Origin: Hyphomonadaceae bacterium
GTDB lineage: Bacteria > Pseudomonadota > Alphaproteobacteria > Caulobacterales > Aquidulcibacteraceae
NCBI GenBank assembly: GCA_019636095.1
Contig: JAHBYF010000003.1
Span: 186,001 to 250,000, forward strand
DNA length: 64,000 nt
Reading direction: 5' to 3'
Positions 1-8,010 of this stretch are shown here, piece by piece. The position numbers and the translations under genes were made by a program. The notes beneath the pieces are model-generated. The model ran no database searches and was not told the DNA's origin. It worked only from the letters and a program-made list of their open reading frames with translations. Within the stretch, counting starts at the first letter, position 1, and each line of letters starts with the position of its first letter.

Positions 1-819
1 TATCCGCTCGTCCACGCCGTCGGCCGCGCCTCCGCTGAAGCGCCGCGTATGCTGCATCTCTCATGGGGCGATGCAAACGCACCGCGCGTCGCGCTTGTCG
101 GCAAAGGCGTTTGTTTCGACACCGGCGGCCTCGATCTCAAACCCTCCGCTGGCATGCGTTTGATGAAAAAGGACATGGGCGGCGCCGCCCACGCCCTGGC
201 GCTCGCGCAAATCATCATGGACGCAAAGCTCAACGTTCACCTCGACCTCTTCATTCCCGCTGTCGAGAACTCTGTCTCCAGCAACGCGTTTCGCCCTGGC
301 GACATCATCAAGAGCCGCAAGGGCCTCACCGTCGAAATCGACAACACCGACGCCGAAGGCCGCCTGATCCTCGCCGACGCACTCACGCGCGCCTGCGAAG
401 ACAATCCAGAACTGGTGTTGGATTTTGCTACGCTCACCGGCGCCGCACGCACCGCGCTCGGCCCGGACATTCCGCCCTTCTTCACCGCTGATGATGCGCT
501 GGCGTCAGAGTTCGCATCAGCGTCGGCTGAAACAAGCGACCCGATTTGGCGGATGCCGCTATGGGACGCCTATGACGGCGACATGGACACACCTATCGCT
601 GACATCAAAAACACCGGCGACGGCGCGATGGCCGGCGCCATCTACGGCGCGCTTTTCCTACGCCGCTTCGTCACCACAACCGCCTGGGCCCATTTTGATG
701 TCTACGCCTGGGCCCCCAAAGAGAAGGCCGCACGCCCGCAAGGCGGCGAAGCGCAGGCGCTCCGGGCAAGTTGGCGCGTTCTCAAGGGCCGGTTCGGAGA
801 AAAAACGCAGCCGAAATGA
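1..819 (+). CDS. M17 leucyl aminopeptidase family protein, 5' end outside window
   Basis: The reading frame is open from base 1, so the start lies upstream; 272 C-terminal residues are visible, essentially the catalytic domain of a cytosolic M17 zinc aminopeptidase. Visible hallmarks are the metal/catalytic segment VGKGVCFDTGG and the family signature NTDAEGRL at 343-366, followed by LADAL and DFATLTGA. An ATG at 49 exists but would cut off conserved residues (YPLVHAVGRAS) that precede it. The product is expected to trim N-terminal residues from peptides. It ends 158 bp before a MarR-type gene on the same strand. The family call is secure; substrate preference is not. Confidence 0.93.
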   Translation, partial: YPLVHAVGRASAEAPRMLHLSWGDANAPRVALVGKGVCFDTGGLDLKPSAGMRLMKKDMGGAAHALALAQIIMDAKLNVHLDLFIPAVENSVSSNAFRPGDIIKSRKGLTVEIDNTDAEGRLILADALTRACEDNPELVLDFATLTGAARTALGPDIPPFFTADDALASEFASASAETSDPIWRMPLWDAYDGDMDTPIADIKNTGDGAMAGAIYGALFLRRFVTTTAWAHFDVYAWAPKEKAARPQGGEAQALRASWRVLKGRFGEKTQPK

Positions 820-977
820 AGTTAACGAAAAGCCAACGCCCGCGCGGATCGTTTCGGTTTGATCTATCAAGATTTGGTTAATCATTTCGGCCATTCCACA
901 ACATCTTGTGGTTTCGTGCTTGCACCGACCACCAAATCAGCGAATCTTCCACTTGCGATTCAATCTGGGAGGTCGGC

Positions 978-1349
978 ATGGAACTCGGTCAAAACCAAGT
1001 GGAAGCCCTGGACTTGTGGCGACGGGTTACCGTCACGACGGTTCGTTCTGATGCGCCGGATCTGACGGCCCGCCAAATGGCGGTCCTGATGACGGTTCGT
1101 CTGCAACCAGCTCCGCACACGGTGCGCGGCTTGGCGGCGGCGCTGAATGTCGGCAAGCCGGCGATCACGCGCGCGCTCGATACACTGTCGCGTCTGGGCT
1201 TCGTCCAGCGCCGCCGTGATCCGAAGGACGGCCGCAACGTGTTTGTTGAACGCACCGAAAAGGGTGACGCGTTCCTGGACATGCTGGGCTCAACGATCCT
1301 GAGCGGCGACATCATCGAACAACGTCCGCAACTGGCCGCCGTTTCTTAA
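978..1349 (+). CDS. MarR-type winged-helix transcriptional regulator
   Basis: A 123-residue protein with the MarR winged helix: recognition region around GLAAALNVGKPAITRALDTL and wing RRRDPKDGRNVFVERTEKG. The ATG at 978 is preceded by GGGAGGT at good spacing; an upstream in-frame start at 906 would add residues that resemble no family and lacks a ribosome binding site. It is monocistronic, with a strong terminator just after it. No adjacent target gene is evident, so the ligand and regulon are unknown. Two GANTC sites lie in its upstream region. Confidence 0.85.
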   Translation: MELGQNQVEALDLWRRVTVTTVRSDAPDLTARQMAVLMTVRLQPAPHTVRGLAAALNVGKPAITRALDTLSRLGFVQRRRDPKDGRNVFVERTEKGDAFLDMLGSTILSGDIIEQRPQLAAVS

Positions 1350-1373
1350 GCGAAGCGACGCCACACCAATTCC

Positions 1374-1406
1374 GGCGCCCTGCCCCCGCGGGGCGCCGTT
1401 TTGTTT
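1374..1406 (+). terminator. Rho-independent terminator after the MarR gene
   Basis: Arms GGCGCCC (1374-1380) and GGGCGCC (1391-1397) flank a GC-rich loop and are followed by GTTTTGTTTT. It separates the MarR gene from the convergent gene ending at 1407. Confidence 0.8.
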
Positions 1407-1832
1407 TCAGCTTGGGAAGTTCTGCAGAAACGCCGCCACGTCGACACGCGCTGGTGGGGTAGAATCCAGCATGTAGGTCCGGCCAGCGACAAAGAACGGG
1501 TAGGACGTCGCCGTCTCGCCATAGAGCGACTGGCGCTGAAACGCATTACCAAGCCGCGCCTGCGATGCATCGAACCGAACCGTTCGCTCGCCCAAAGTCG
1601 AGAGCGTATTCAACGCCCAACCGTTCGCATCCCGAGCAACGCTCGTGACTTGATTTCGAATATAGCGAAACTCGAAGCCAACAAGGCAGGCCGCGCCAAT
1701 GGCGAGCACAACCGGCGCCATCTCCGCCGCGCCTTCCGTCATGAAGACAAAAGCGCCAACCAATGTCGCGCCCAGCGTGACGTATTGAACAATCCGAGCG
1801 CCGGAAGCGCCTGGGTTTGCGTAGATTTCCAC
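1407..1832 (-). CDS. Small membrane protein of unknown function
   Basis: A 141-residue protein starting at a GTG that directly follows the stop codon of the upstream cytochrome c gene, so the two are probably co-transcribed and coupled. Two hydrophobic segments lie at roughly residues 14-31 and 37-54, followed by a soluble tail of about 85 residues. I do not recognise a family. Its link to the cytochrome suggests an envelope location, but no function can be assigned. Confidence 0.65.
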   Translation of the reverse strand: MEIYANPGASGARIVQYVTLGATLVGAFVFMTEGAAEMAPVVLAIGAACLVGFEFRYIRNQVTSVARDANGWALNTLSTLGERTVRFDASQARLGNAFQRQSLYGETATSYPFFVAGRTYMLDSTPPARVDVAAFLQNFPS

Positions 1833-2447
1833 TTAGCCCGGCGTGGCGGGCGTTTCCGCAGCTGACGCACCTTCAGACTCTGCCGGTGCGGCTTCCGGAA
1901 GTGGCGCCGGCAGCGGCACGTTATTCGGCGAGATCGAGCGCAGGAACGCGATCAACGCAACACGGTCCTGATCGTTGCGAATGCCAGCGAAGGCCATCTT
2001 CGTGCCGCGCACCACAGTGCCTGGCGAGGTCAGGAATTCATTGAGCGAGAGATAATTCCAGGCGCCGCCATGGGCGTGCATCGCGTCCGAATACTCAAAA
2101 CCCGCATGGCTCGCGACTTGGCGGCCAAACACATCGTGCAGGTTCGGCCCGATCGCATTCGGGCCGCCAGCGTCAAAGTTGTGGCACGAGACGCATTGCG
2201 CATGAACGCGCTCGCCGCGCGCGATGAGTTCTTGCAGGCCAGCCGGATCGGCGAAGAGTCGGCCGAAATCGGGCGGGCCCGCTGGCGCCTGCCCAGCTGG
2301 ACTTTCGATCACCACGTCCGGAAGGAACGCCGCCTTCTCAGGATAATTCGGGTGAACCACCGTTTCGGCGCCGATACCGACCAACATCACGCCAAGCACA
2401 GCCCCGAGGCCCGCGCCGAGGATCGAATTGTTTCTGAGACTGCTCAT
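1833..2447 (-). CDS. Membrane-anchored class I cytochrome c
   Basis: A 204-residue protein with an uncleaved N-terminal anchor (about residues 8-27), a linker, then a cytochrome c fold with heme motif CVSCH and axial Met in KMAFAG. It ends in an Ala/Pro/Glu-rich tail. It resembles the CycM/c552-type cytochromes that carry electrons between the bc1 complex and terminal oxidases in alphaproteobacteria, acting on the periplasmic face. It lies divergently before kdsB, a common arrangement in the class. The redox partner is inferred from family knowledge. Confidence 0.9.
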   Translation of the reverse strand: MSSLRNNSILGAGLGAVLGVMLVGIGAETVVHPNYPEKAAFLPDVVIESPAGQAPAGPPDFGRLFADPAGLQELIARGERVHAQCVSCHNFDAGGPNAIGPNLHDVFGRQVASHAGFEYSDAMHAHGGAWNYLSLNEFLTSPGTVVRGTKMAFAGIRNDQDRVALIAFLRSISPNNVPLPAPLPEAAPAESEGASAAETPATPG

Positions 2448-2581
2448 CGCCCTGCCTTGCTGGCGCCCCTGAAGTTGGGCGGTTTATGGCGTGCGTTGCG
2501 CCTCTCGCCAAGCCAGGACCATCAAGTCCTGCGGCCTGGAGCGCCCTTGCGCGTCAACCCGCCGCACGGCACTGGAAGCCA

Positions 2582-3298
2582 ATGAACCCCGTCGTCGTTA
2601 TTCCAGCGCGCATGGCCTCAACCCGGCTGCCCGGAAAGCCGCTCGCAGATATCCACGGCAGGCCGATGATCGCCTGGATGGTTGACCTGGCAAAAGCTGC
2701 AAATGCCGGCCCGGTTTTGGTCGCCGCCTGTGAGGAAGAGGTCGCCGAAGCGGTCCTGAAGGCTGGCGGAAACGTGACTCTGACCGACCCCGCTCTTCCC
2801 TCTGGCTCAGATCGAGTCCACGCCGCGCTGGAGGCCTTCGACCCCGCAGGCAGCTACGACGTCGCCGTAAATCTCCAGGGCGACATGCCGACAATGCGTG
2901 CCGAGGACGTCGCCAAAGCCGTCGCCGCGCTACGCGATGGCGCCGACATTGCGACTTTGGTTTCCCCATCGAGCGATGCAAGCGACCGCGACAATCCAAA
3001 CGTCGTGAAAGCTGTGCGCGCCGCCGACGGTCGCTGCTTGTACTTCACGCGCGCCGCCGCGCCCCACGGCGAAGGACCGATCGAGCGGCACGTTGGAATC
3101 TATGTGTATCGCCGCGACGCGCTCGTGCGCTTCGTCGCCGCGCCGCCCTCACCGCTTGAACAGCGCGAGAAACTCGAACAATTGCGCGCGCTTGAAATGG
3201 GCATGGTCATCCGCGCCGACTCGATCGCGGATTTCCCCAAAGGCGTTGACAGCCCACCCGATCTTGAAGCGGCGCGCGCGCTATTGGCGCGCCGTTAG
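2582..3298 (+). CDS. kdsB: 3-deoxy-manno-octulosonate cytidylyltransferase (CMP-KDO synthetase)
   Basis: A 238-residue cytoplasmic enzyme that activates KDO with CTP for lipopolysaccharide inner-core synthesis. The N-terminal nucleotide-binding motif PARMASTRLPGKPL, the LQGDMP motif and the HVGIYVYRRDAL segment are typical, and the length matches the family. The ATG at 2582 gives the canonical N-terminus NPVVVIPARM; the frame stays open upstream but adds unrelated residues. The next gene (prephenate dehydratase) usually sits close by in this class; here two minus-strand genes intervene. Confidence 0.95.
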   Translation: MNPVVVIPARMASTRLPGKPLADIHGRPMIAWMVDLAKAANAGPVLVAACEEEVAEAVLKAGGNVTLTDPALPSGSDRVHAALEAFDPAGSYDVAVNLQGDMPTMRAEDVAKAVAALRDGADIATLVSPSSDASDRDNPNVVKAVRAADGRCLYFTRAAAPHGEGPIERHVGIYVYRRDALVRFVAAPPSPLEQREKLEQLRALEMGMVIRADSIADFPKGVDSPPDLEAARALLARR

Positions 3299-3316
3299 CG
3301 ATCCCCTCTGTTTGCG

Positions 3317-3880
3317 CTACCCTGGAAAGCTCTGAAGCCCAACGCTTTCGAGCGCGCCATCGCGCAGCGCCAAGCAATTCAGGCTCTCCATGCCTTGCAC
3401 ATAGCAATAGAGTGGCAGGTTTGCGCTGCGGAGTTCATTATAGTCTTCGCGCGTCACGCCTTCAGCTGGATAGAACGGGAATTCGCCATTCTGCGGGCTT
3501 TCCGCATTGGCGGGCCATTCCGGCAGCGCCCCGGTTGTTTGCATCGTTGTATTGGTGGCGGGATCGACCCATTCCTGCAACGCCGTTTGCATCGCCGCCG
3601 GCGTGCTTGCTTGCGCGAGCGTCATCACTTGCGACGGCAAGTGCGTCGCAGAGTAGATCGGCTCACCCGAACCGTTGCGAATGATCAGCGTTGCGACCGC
3701 ACGTGCACAATCGGGGCCTGTCGTATTCGCTTCGATCGACGCATTCGGATCAGCTTGCGTGTTCCACGTCGCCACAGCACGTGCATCGCAGCCCTCAGAC
3801 AACGACCCGTGTTCGCTTTCGCCCGGCGCACAAGCAACCAAGGCGAGACACACCAGACTGGTGATCAGAACAGCGCGCAT
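3317..3880 (-). CDS. Putative lipoprotein of unknown function
   Basis: A 187-residue protein with a lipoprotein signal ending in LVAC, so it should be acylated and held at a membrane. I chose the second of two close ATGs (3880) because GGAGAGG sits 6 bp upstream of it but directly abuts the first (3886). The mature part contains several Cys residues and no domain that I recognise. It is convergent with kdsB and 30 bp from the end of the esterase gene upstream on the same strand. Confidence 0.75.
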   Translation of the reverse strand: MRAVLITSLVCLALVACAPGESEHGSLSEGCDARAVATWNTQADPNASIEANTTGPDCARAVATLIIRNGSGEPIYSATHLPSQVMTLAQASTPAAMQTALQEWVDPATNTTMQTTGALPEWPANAESPQNGEFPFYPAEGVTREDYNELRSANLPLYCYVQGMESLNCLALRDGALESVGLQSFPG

Positions 3881-3910
3881 AAACATCCTCTCCAGGAGTG
3901 AAACCGATGT

Positions 3911-4783
3911 TTAGCGCGCAAGCGCCTCGCGCACCAGCTGCCCGACTTCCTGCAAAGCGGTCGTTGCGGTTTTGGAGTAGGCGGTGAAATTCAGTCCGCC
4001 ATGCATGAGCACCGGATACTTCTTCTCGGTGACGTTCACGCCAACCTTCCGCAAAGCCTCAACCAGCGCCTTTGAGTCGTTGCGCACCGGGTCCATTGGC
4101 CCACCGCCAGCAATGATGGTTGGCGGCGCGGCCGAGAGATCAACATCAAGCAACGAAGGCAATTCTTCCGCTCCCAAACTGCGTGCGATGTAGAGCGCTG
4201 CGACGCGGCCAAGGAAACGGAAATTGCGCAGCTCTTCGTCGGCCCAAAGCGAGTCCTGCACGTGCACGAGCGGATAAAGCAAAACTTGCAGCGGCACAGC
4301 GCCAGGCGTCGCGCGATTGAACTCAAGCGTTGCCGTCGCAGCCAGATAGGCGCCGGCGCTATCGCCCGCGAGCATGATCTTGTTGGGGGTCGCGCCTAGC
4401 CGCGTCGCGTTCTGGAACGCCCAGGCGCAGGCGGCGCGCACGTCTTCGATCTGCCCAGGGAAACGCGTTTCAGGCGCCAGCCTATAGCTGATGGCGAGCA
4501 CGCGGCCTTGCGATGATTTTGCCAGCCACGAACAGATCGAGTCATGCGTATCGATATCGCAGCACACGAAGCCGCCGCCATGAATGTAAACCATCAGCGG
4601 CGCATCGATGGCGTTCGCGGCCTCGTAATAGCGCGCGCGCAACTGACCGCCCGGTCCGGGAACCTGCAAATCTTCGACTTTCGCCAGACCGCCAGCGCGC
4701 GCTGCAGGCGCCGTGAGCAGCGTACGCAAGCCCCGGCGCGTTTGCTCCAAAATGGCGCGCTCTGCGTTTTGCGTCATGCTCAT
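3911..4783 (-). CDS. Alpha/beta hydrolase of the hormone-sensitive-lipase family
   Basis: A 290-residue soluble hydrolase. The oxyanion-hole motif HGGGF, nucleophile motif GDSAG, a downstream Asp near DPVRND and a His in MHGGLNF make a complete HSL/esterase catalytic set. There is no signal peptide, so it is probably cytoplasmic. Such enzymes hydrolyse short-chain or aryl esters; the substrate cannot be read from sequence. A second in-frame ATG lies 6 bp inside the first. It is divergent from pheA with only 52 bp between them. Confidence 0.87.
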   Translation of the reverse strand: MSMTQNAERAILEQTRRGLRTLLTAPAARAGGLAKVEDLQVPGPGGQLRARYYEAANAIDAPLMVYIHGGGFVCCDIDTHDSICSWLAKSSQGRVLAISYRLAPETRFPGQIEDVRAACAWAFQNATRLGATPNKIMLAGDSAGAYLAATATLEFNRATPGAVPLQVLLYPLVHVQDSLWADEELRNFRFLGRVAALYIARSLGAEELPSLLDVDLSAAPPTIIAGGGPMDPVRNDSKALVEALRKVGVNVTEKKYPVLMHGGLNFTAYSKTATTALQEVGQLVREALAR

Positions 4784-4835
4784 GACGGGTGGGCTCTTTC
4801 CTTTTCGGCGCCGCCTGCGCTAACGCTCGCGACCT

Positions 4836-5672
4836 ATGAGCGAACGCATCTCCTTTCAAGGCGAACCCGGGGCGAATTCTCACATCGCCGCGCACGAAGC
4901 CTACCCCAACCTCGAGCCCCTGCCGTGCGCGAGCTTCGAGGATGCGTTTGCGGCGGTGAGCGAAGGCCAAGCGCGCTACGCGATGATTCCGGTTGAAAAT
5001 TCCGTCGCCGGACGTGTCGCCGACGTCCACACCCTTATCCCCGAAAGCGGGCTCTATATTGTCGGCGAACGCTTCGTGCCGATCCGCCACCAATTGCTGG
5101 GGCTGAAAGGCGCCAAACTGAACGAGCTCACTCATGTGCGCTCGCATCCGCAGGCGCTCGGCCAGTGCCGCAAGCAATTGCGCGACCTGGGCGTGGTTGC
5201 GGTGAAAACCGCCGACACTGCCGGCGCGGCGCGCGAGATCGCCGAGCTTGGCGATCCGAAGGTTGGCGCCCTCGCCTCCGCCCTCGCGGCTGACATCTAC
5301 GGACTGCAAGTTCTGAAGCCCGACATCGCCGACGCCGTACACAACACGACGCGCTTCCTGGTGTTTTCGCGCGAAGAGCAACGCGCCCCGGCCAATAATG
5401 GCCCGTGCATGACAAGCTTTGTCTTCCGCGTGCGCAACGTGGCGGCTGCGCTCTACAAGGCGCTCGGCGGCTTCGCCACCAATGGCGTCAACATGACAAA
5501 AATCGAAAGCTATATCGAAGGCGGCGCGTTTTCGGCGGCGATGTTCTTCTGCGAAGTTGAGGGCCACCCGGAGATGGCCAATGTCAAGCTGGCGCTGGAG
5601 GAACTGGCGTTCTTTTCGTCCTTGATCAAAGTGCTCGGCGTCTACCCGGCTGACCCGTTCCGGCGTCAGTGA
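4836..5672 (+). CDS. pheA: Prephenate dehydratase
   Basis: A 278-residue monofunctional enzyme converting prephenate to phenylpyruvate in phenylalanine synthesis. The catalytic domain spans about residues 3-180 (SFQGEPGANSH start, VENSVAGRV, and the HNTTRF motif carrying the catalytic Thr). A C-terminal ACT domain (about 190-270, with KIESY in the feedback-sensing loop region) suggests allosteric control by phenylalanine. There is no fused chorismate mutase; a separate chorismate mutase lies at 37861-38670. A half-copy of a dispersed repeat follows the stop codon. Confidence 0.95.
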   Translation: MSERISFQGEPGANSHIAAHEAYPNLEPLPCASFEDAFAAVSEGQARYAMIPVENSVAGRVADVHTLIPESGLYIVGERFVPIRHQLLGLKGAKLNELTHVRSHPQALGQCRKQLRDLGVVAVKTADTAGAAREIAELGDPKVGALASALAADIYGLQVLKPDIADAVHNTTRFLVFSREEQRAPANNGPCMTSFVFRVRNVAAALYKALGGFATNGVNMTKIESYIEGGAFSAAMFFCEVEGHPEMANVKLALEELAFFSSLIKVLGVYPADPFRRQ

Positions 5673-5688
5673 CGTTGCTACTTTGCCA

Positions 5689-5712
5689 GCGTCAGCCTGA
5701 GCTTGTCGAAGG
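5689..5712. repeat. Dispersed repeat, single arm (copy 1)
   Basis: GCGTCAGCCTGAGCTTGTCGAAGG matches the arm shared with four other intergenic copies in this window (9440, 10021, 13420 and 23015). It sits between the convergent pheA and NYN genes; no clear partner arm is visible here. Confidence 0.75.
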
Positions 5713-5720
5713 CGGAAGCG

Positions 5721-6590
5721 CTAGCGCCGCGCCTCAGCGACAGCCTCCAGCGAACGATAAGCGACGGCGACGCCGCCATTGCGATACGCATAGAGCCGCA
5801 AGTCCTGCCGCTTCTTTGCAATCGCCAGCAGCATCTTCTTGTACGAGCCGTAGCCGAGCCACGCATTGGCGCCGCCGGTGTTGAAACCGGGCACGTCGCG
5901 CAGCGCCAAGATCGCGGCCTTCCGGCTAAGCATGGCGCCTCCCACGCCCTGAGCTGCGTGCGTGATCCGTTCCGACGCCAGTTCGATCGGCGTCAGTTTC
6001 GCGCCACCGGGTTTTGCCGCTGGCGCCGGGGCGGGCTTCGGCGCTGGCGGCTTCACCCGCACGAGGCCAAACCATTTGCGTTTCGGGCGTTCATACTTGA
6101 ACGCATCCATGAAGGCGTTCCGCAGCACGACGTTGTCGGCGTATTCGCGATAGACGGCGGCGGTCGGGTTCTGCTCGTGGCCCATAGCGACCACTTCGAG
6201 TTCGCGTTCCTGCAAGCGGTTCACGACCGGCACGAAATCGGTGTCGGAGGTCAGCAGGATGATCTCTTCGAGGCCCCTCGTCCCCGCCGCGATGTCCACG
6301 GCATCGAGCGTGATCACCATATCGGCCGAACTCTTCTTGCTCTTGGCGATGGCGGCGCAGGCGAAGGCCTCGAATCCCGCAGCTTCGAACGGATCGCGAT
6401 AGCGGTCGTAAAGCGGGTTCCAGTAGACGCGTTTGATCAGAAATTTGCGTTTCTGGCGTTTCTCATCGAAGGCGCCGTCTTCGAGCCATTCCATCCACTT
6501 TGCTATGGAGGTGGTGAATTCACCGCTCGTCATGCCGAGCACGTTGTCGAAGTCGATCAGCAGCGCGCATTTCTTGCGTCGGCCGAACAT
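5721..6590 (-). CDS. NYN (PIN-like) domain protein with C-terminal OST-HTH/LOTUS-like region
   Basis: A 289-residue protein. The N-terminal half is a NYN/PIN-like nuclease domain: LLIDFDNV near the start, later LTSDTDFVPVVNRL and a GHEQNP segment, giving the usual cluster of metal-binding aspartates. A Pro/Ala/Lys linker follows, then a region (SRKAAILAL, PGFN, LGYGSYKKML) resembling the OST-HTH/LOTUS RNA-binding fold. The ATG at 6590 has AGGAGAG just upstream; the open frame further upstream overlaps the divergent sigma promoter and is unlikely to be translated. A role in RNA cleavage or decay is inferred from the fold. Confidence 0.82.
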   Translation of the reverse strand: MFGRRKKCALLIDFDNVLGMTSGEFTTSIAKWMEWLEDGAFDEKRQKRKFLIKRVYWNPLYDRYRDPFEAAGFEAFACAAIAKSKKSSADMVITLDAVDIAAGTRGLEEIILLTSDTDFVPVVNRLQERELEVVAMGHEQNPTAAVYREYADNVVLRNAFMDAFKYERPKRKWFGLVRVKPPAPKPAPAPAAKPGGAKLTPIELASERITHAAQGVGGAMLSRKAAILALRDVPGFNTGGANAWLGYGSYKKMLLAIAKKRQDLRLYAYRNGGVAVAYRSLEAVAEARR

Positions 6591-6648
6591 TGGCTCTCCT
6601 GACACCCAGCGATATTTTGCTAAAGCGGATGTTACAGGGCGTCCAGGT

Positions 6649-6674
6649 GTAACCGGGCAACACTGGCCGGCGTA
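6649..6674 (+). promoter_or_regulatory. Candidate autoregulated ECF promoter of the sigF-type gene
   Basis: GTAACC (6649-6654), 16 bp spacer, then CGTA (6671-6674), about 20 bp before the TTG start. This is close to the GTAACC-N16-CGAA promoter described for Caulobacter SigF. The same pattern occurs upstream of the DoxX-like gene. Confidence 0.6.
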
Positions 6675-6693
6675 TCGTCCGGAACGAGGGGAT

Positions 6694-7236
6694 TTGGCAG
6701 ACGAAGCGGCACTCAAGGCCCTGTTTCTGAAGGGTCTGGCTGGCGATGAAGCCGCGACGCGCGCCTTTCTCACGGAGGCCGCAGCGCTGTTGCGCGCTTT
6801 CTTTCGGGCTCGGCTGCGCGGCCGGGCTGAAGACGCGGAGGACCTGGTGCAGGAGACGCTGGTGGCGCTCCATACGCGCCGCGAGAGCTACGACCCGAGT
6901 TACCCGCTCACCGCGTGGCTCTACGCGATTGCGCGCTACCGGCTGATCGATTTTCTCCGCCGCGCCAAGCATCGCGCCCACGCATCGCTTGACGGTGTCG
7001 AAGTTGGCGAACCCGATCCTGAATACCAGGCCTCCGACGCCAAGCGCGATGTCGCCACCCTGCTCGACAAGCTGCCCGAAAAACAGCGCACCGCTATCCG
7101 CATGGTGAAGCTGGAGGAGCGGAGCGTGAAGGAGACAGCGGAAGCGACCGGGCTTTCCGAATCCGACATCAAAATCTCGATCCATCGCGGCTTGAAGACG
7201 CTGATGCGCCTTATGGGCCAGGAGCAATCGACGTGA
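6694..7236 (+). CDS. sigF: ECF RNA polymerase sigma factor, SigF/NrsF type
   Basis: A 180-residue sigma-70-family factor: region 2 (DAEDLVQETLVALHTRR, then PLTAWLYAIARYRLIDFLRR) and region 4 (LPEKQRTAIRMVKLEE and an HTH around ETAEATGLSESDIKISIHRG). The TTG at 6694 follows GAGGG at proper spacing and removes unrelated upstream residues. The stop overlaps the GTG of the next gene, an NrsF-type anti-sigma factor, so the two are translationally coupled. In Caulobacter this pair responds to heavy metal and oxidative stress; the same signal is only inferred here. Confidence 0.88.
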   Translation: MADEAALKALFLKGLAGDEAATRAFLTEAAALLRAFFRARLRGRAEDAEDLVQETLVALHTRRESYDPSYPLTAWLYAIARYRLIDFLRRAKHRAHASLDGVEVGEPDPEYQASDAKRDVATLLDKLPEKQRTAIRMVKLEERSVKETAEATGLSESDIKISIHRGLKTLMRLMGQEQST

Positions 7237-7874
7237 AGACCGACGATCTCATCAACGCGCTCGCGCGCCACGTTGAACCGGCAGAGAAGCCGCGCTGGCG
7301 CATGAACCTCGCGATCACTCTGGTGGTCGGCTTGGTCGTCGCGGCGGCTTTGGTGGCGATCGGCTTGGGTGTGCGGCCAGACATCGGCACGGCCCGCATG
7401 CCGGTGATGATGAAGGCGATGTTCTCGGCGCTGGCGGCGGCGGTGATTTTGCCGGTGGCGGTGCAGCTGATGAAGCCGGGCCGGCCGCTCGGCTGGCGGC
7501 TCGTCGCGATCGCGCTGTTCGTGGGCGTCTGCGCAATTGCAACGGCCGCGGCGCTGATGGGCGAAATGCCGGAGGAGCGCTGGCACGCCTGGATGGGCGG
7601 CGAAGGCCGCGCACCCTGGTGCATCGTGCTCATTCCGATCTTAGCCGTGCCGGCGGCGGCGCTGCTCACGTGGTTCATGCGCGCCTTCGCGCCGACGCGT
7701 ATTACGCTGACGGGCGCTGCCATCGGCGCGCTCTCGGGCGGGGTGTCGGCGATGGCCTACGCGATGTACTGCCCGACGGATTCCGTGGCGTTCGTGACAA
7801 CGTGGTACACGCTAGCGATCGCGGTGTGCGCAGCGCTAGGGGCACTGGTGGGGTCGCGGTTTTTACGGTGGTAG
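7233..7874 (+). CDS. nrsF: NrsF family (DUF1109) membrane anti-sigma factor
   Basis: A 213-residue inner-membrane protein with six predicted transmembrane segments and a short cytosolic N-terminus (MKTDDLINAL) that fits DUF1109/NrsF. It starts with GTG overlapping the sigma stop codon. Cysteines at 130 (PWCIVL) and 180 (MYCPTD) fall where Caulobacter NrsF has its two conserved signal-responsive cysteines; two more are at 100 and 199. It should hold the sigma factor at the membrane until the thiols are perturbed. The role is from family knowledge; the cysteines are seen directly. Confidence 0.88.
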   Translation: MKTDDLINALARHVEPAEKPRWRMNLAITLVVGLVVAAALVAIGLGVRPDIGTARMPVMMKAMFSALAAAVILPVAVQLMKPGRPLGWRLVAIALFVGVCAIATAAALMGEMPEERWHAWMGGEGRAPWCIVLIPILAVPAAALLTWFMRAFAPTRITLTGAAIGALSGGVSAMAYAMYCPTDSVAFVTTWYTLAIAVCAALGALVGSRFLRW

Positions 7875-8010
7875 AGTCTGTATTTGGCCCAAAGTCGACA
7901 CCCGGCATCAAATCAAATTCCCGGACCAAAGCTGGCTAGGTGGGACACTCGCGCAGCCGAAACGGAGGTAAGACTATTCAGGTGGTAATCGAAAAGTAGG
8001 GGGTAAGAAT

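Noticed and set aside
878..887. GGTTAATCAT, resembling a CtrA half-site; the same 10-mer lies upstream of the gene starting at 50349
   Set aside because: It has one mismatch to TTAACCAT and no second half at 7 bp; chance is likely.
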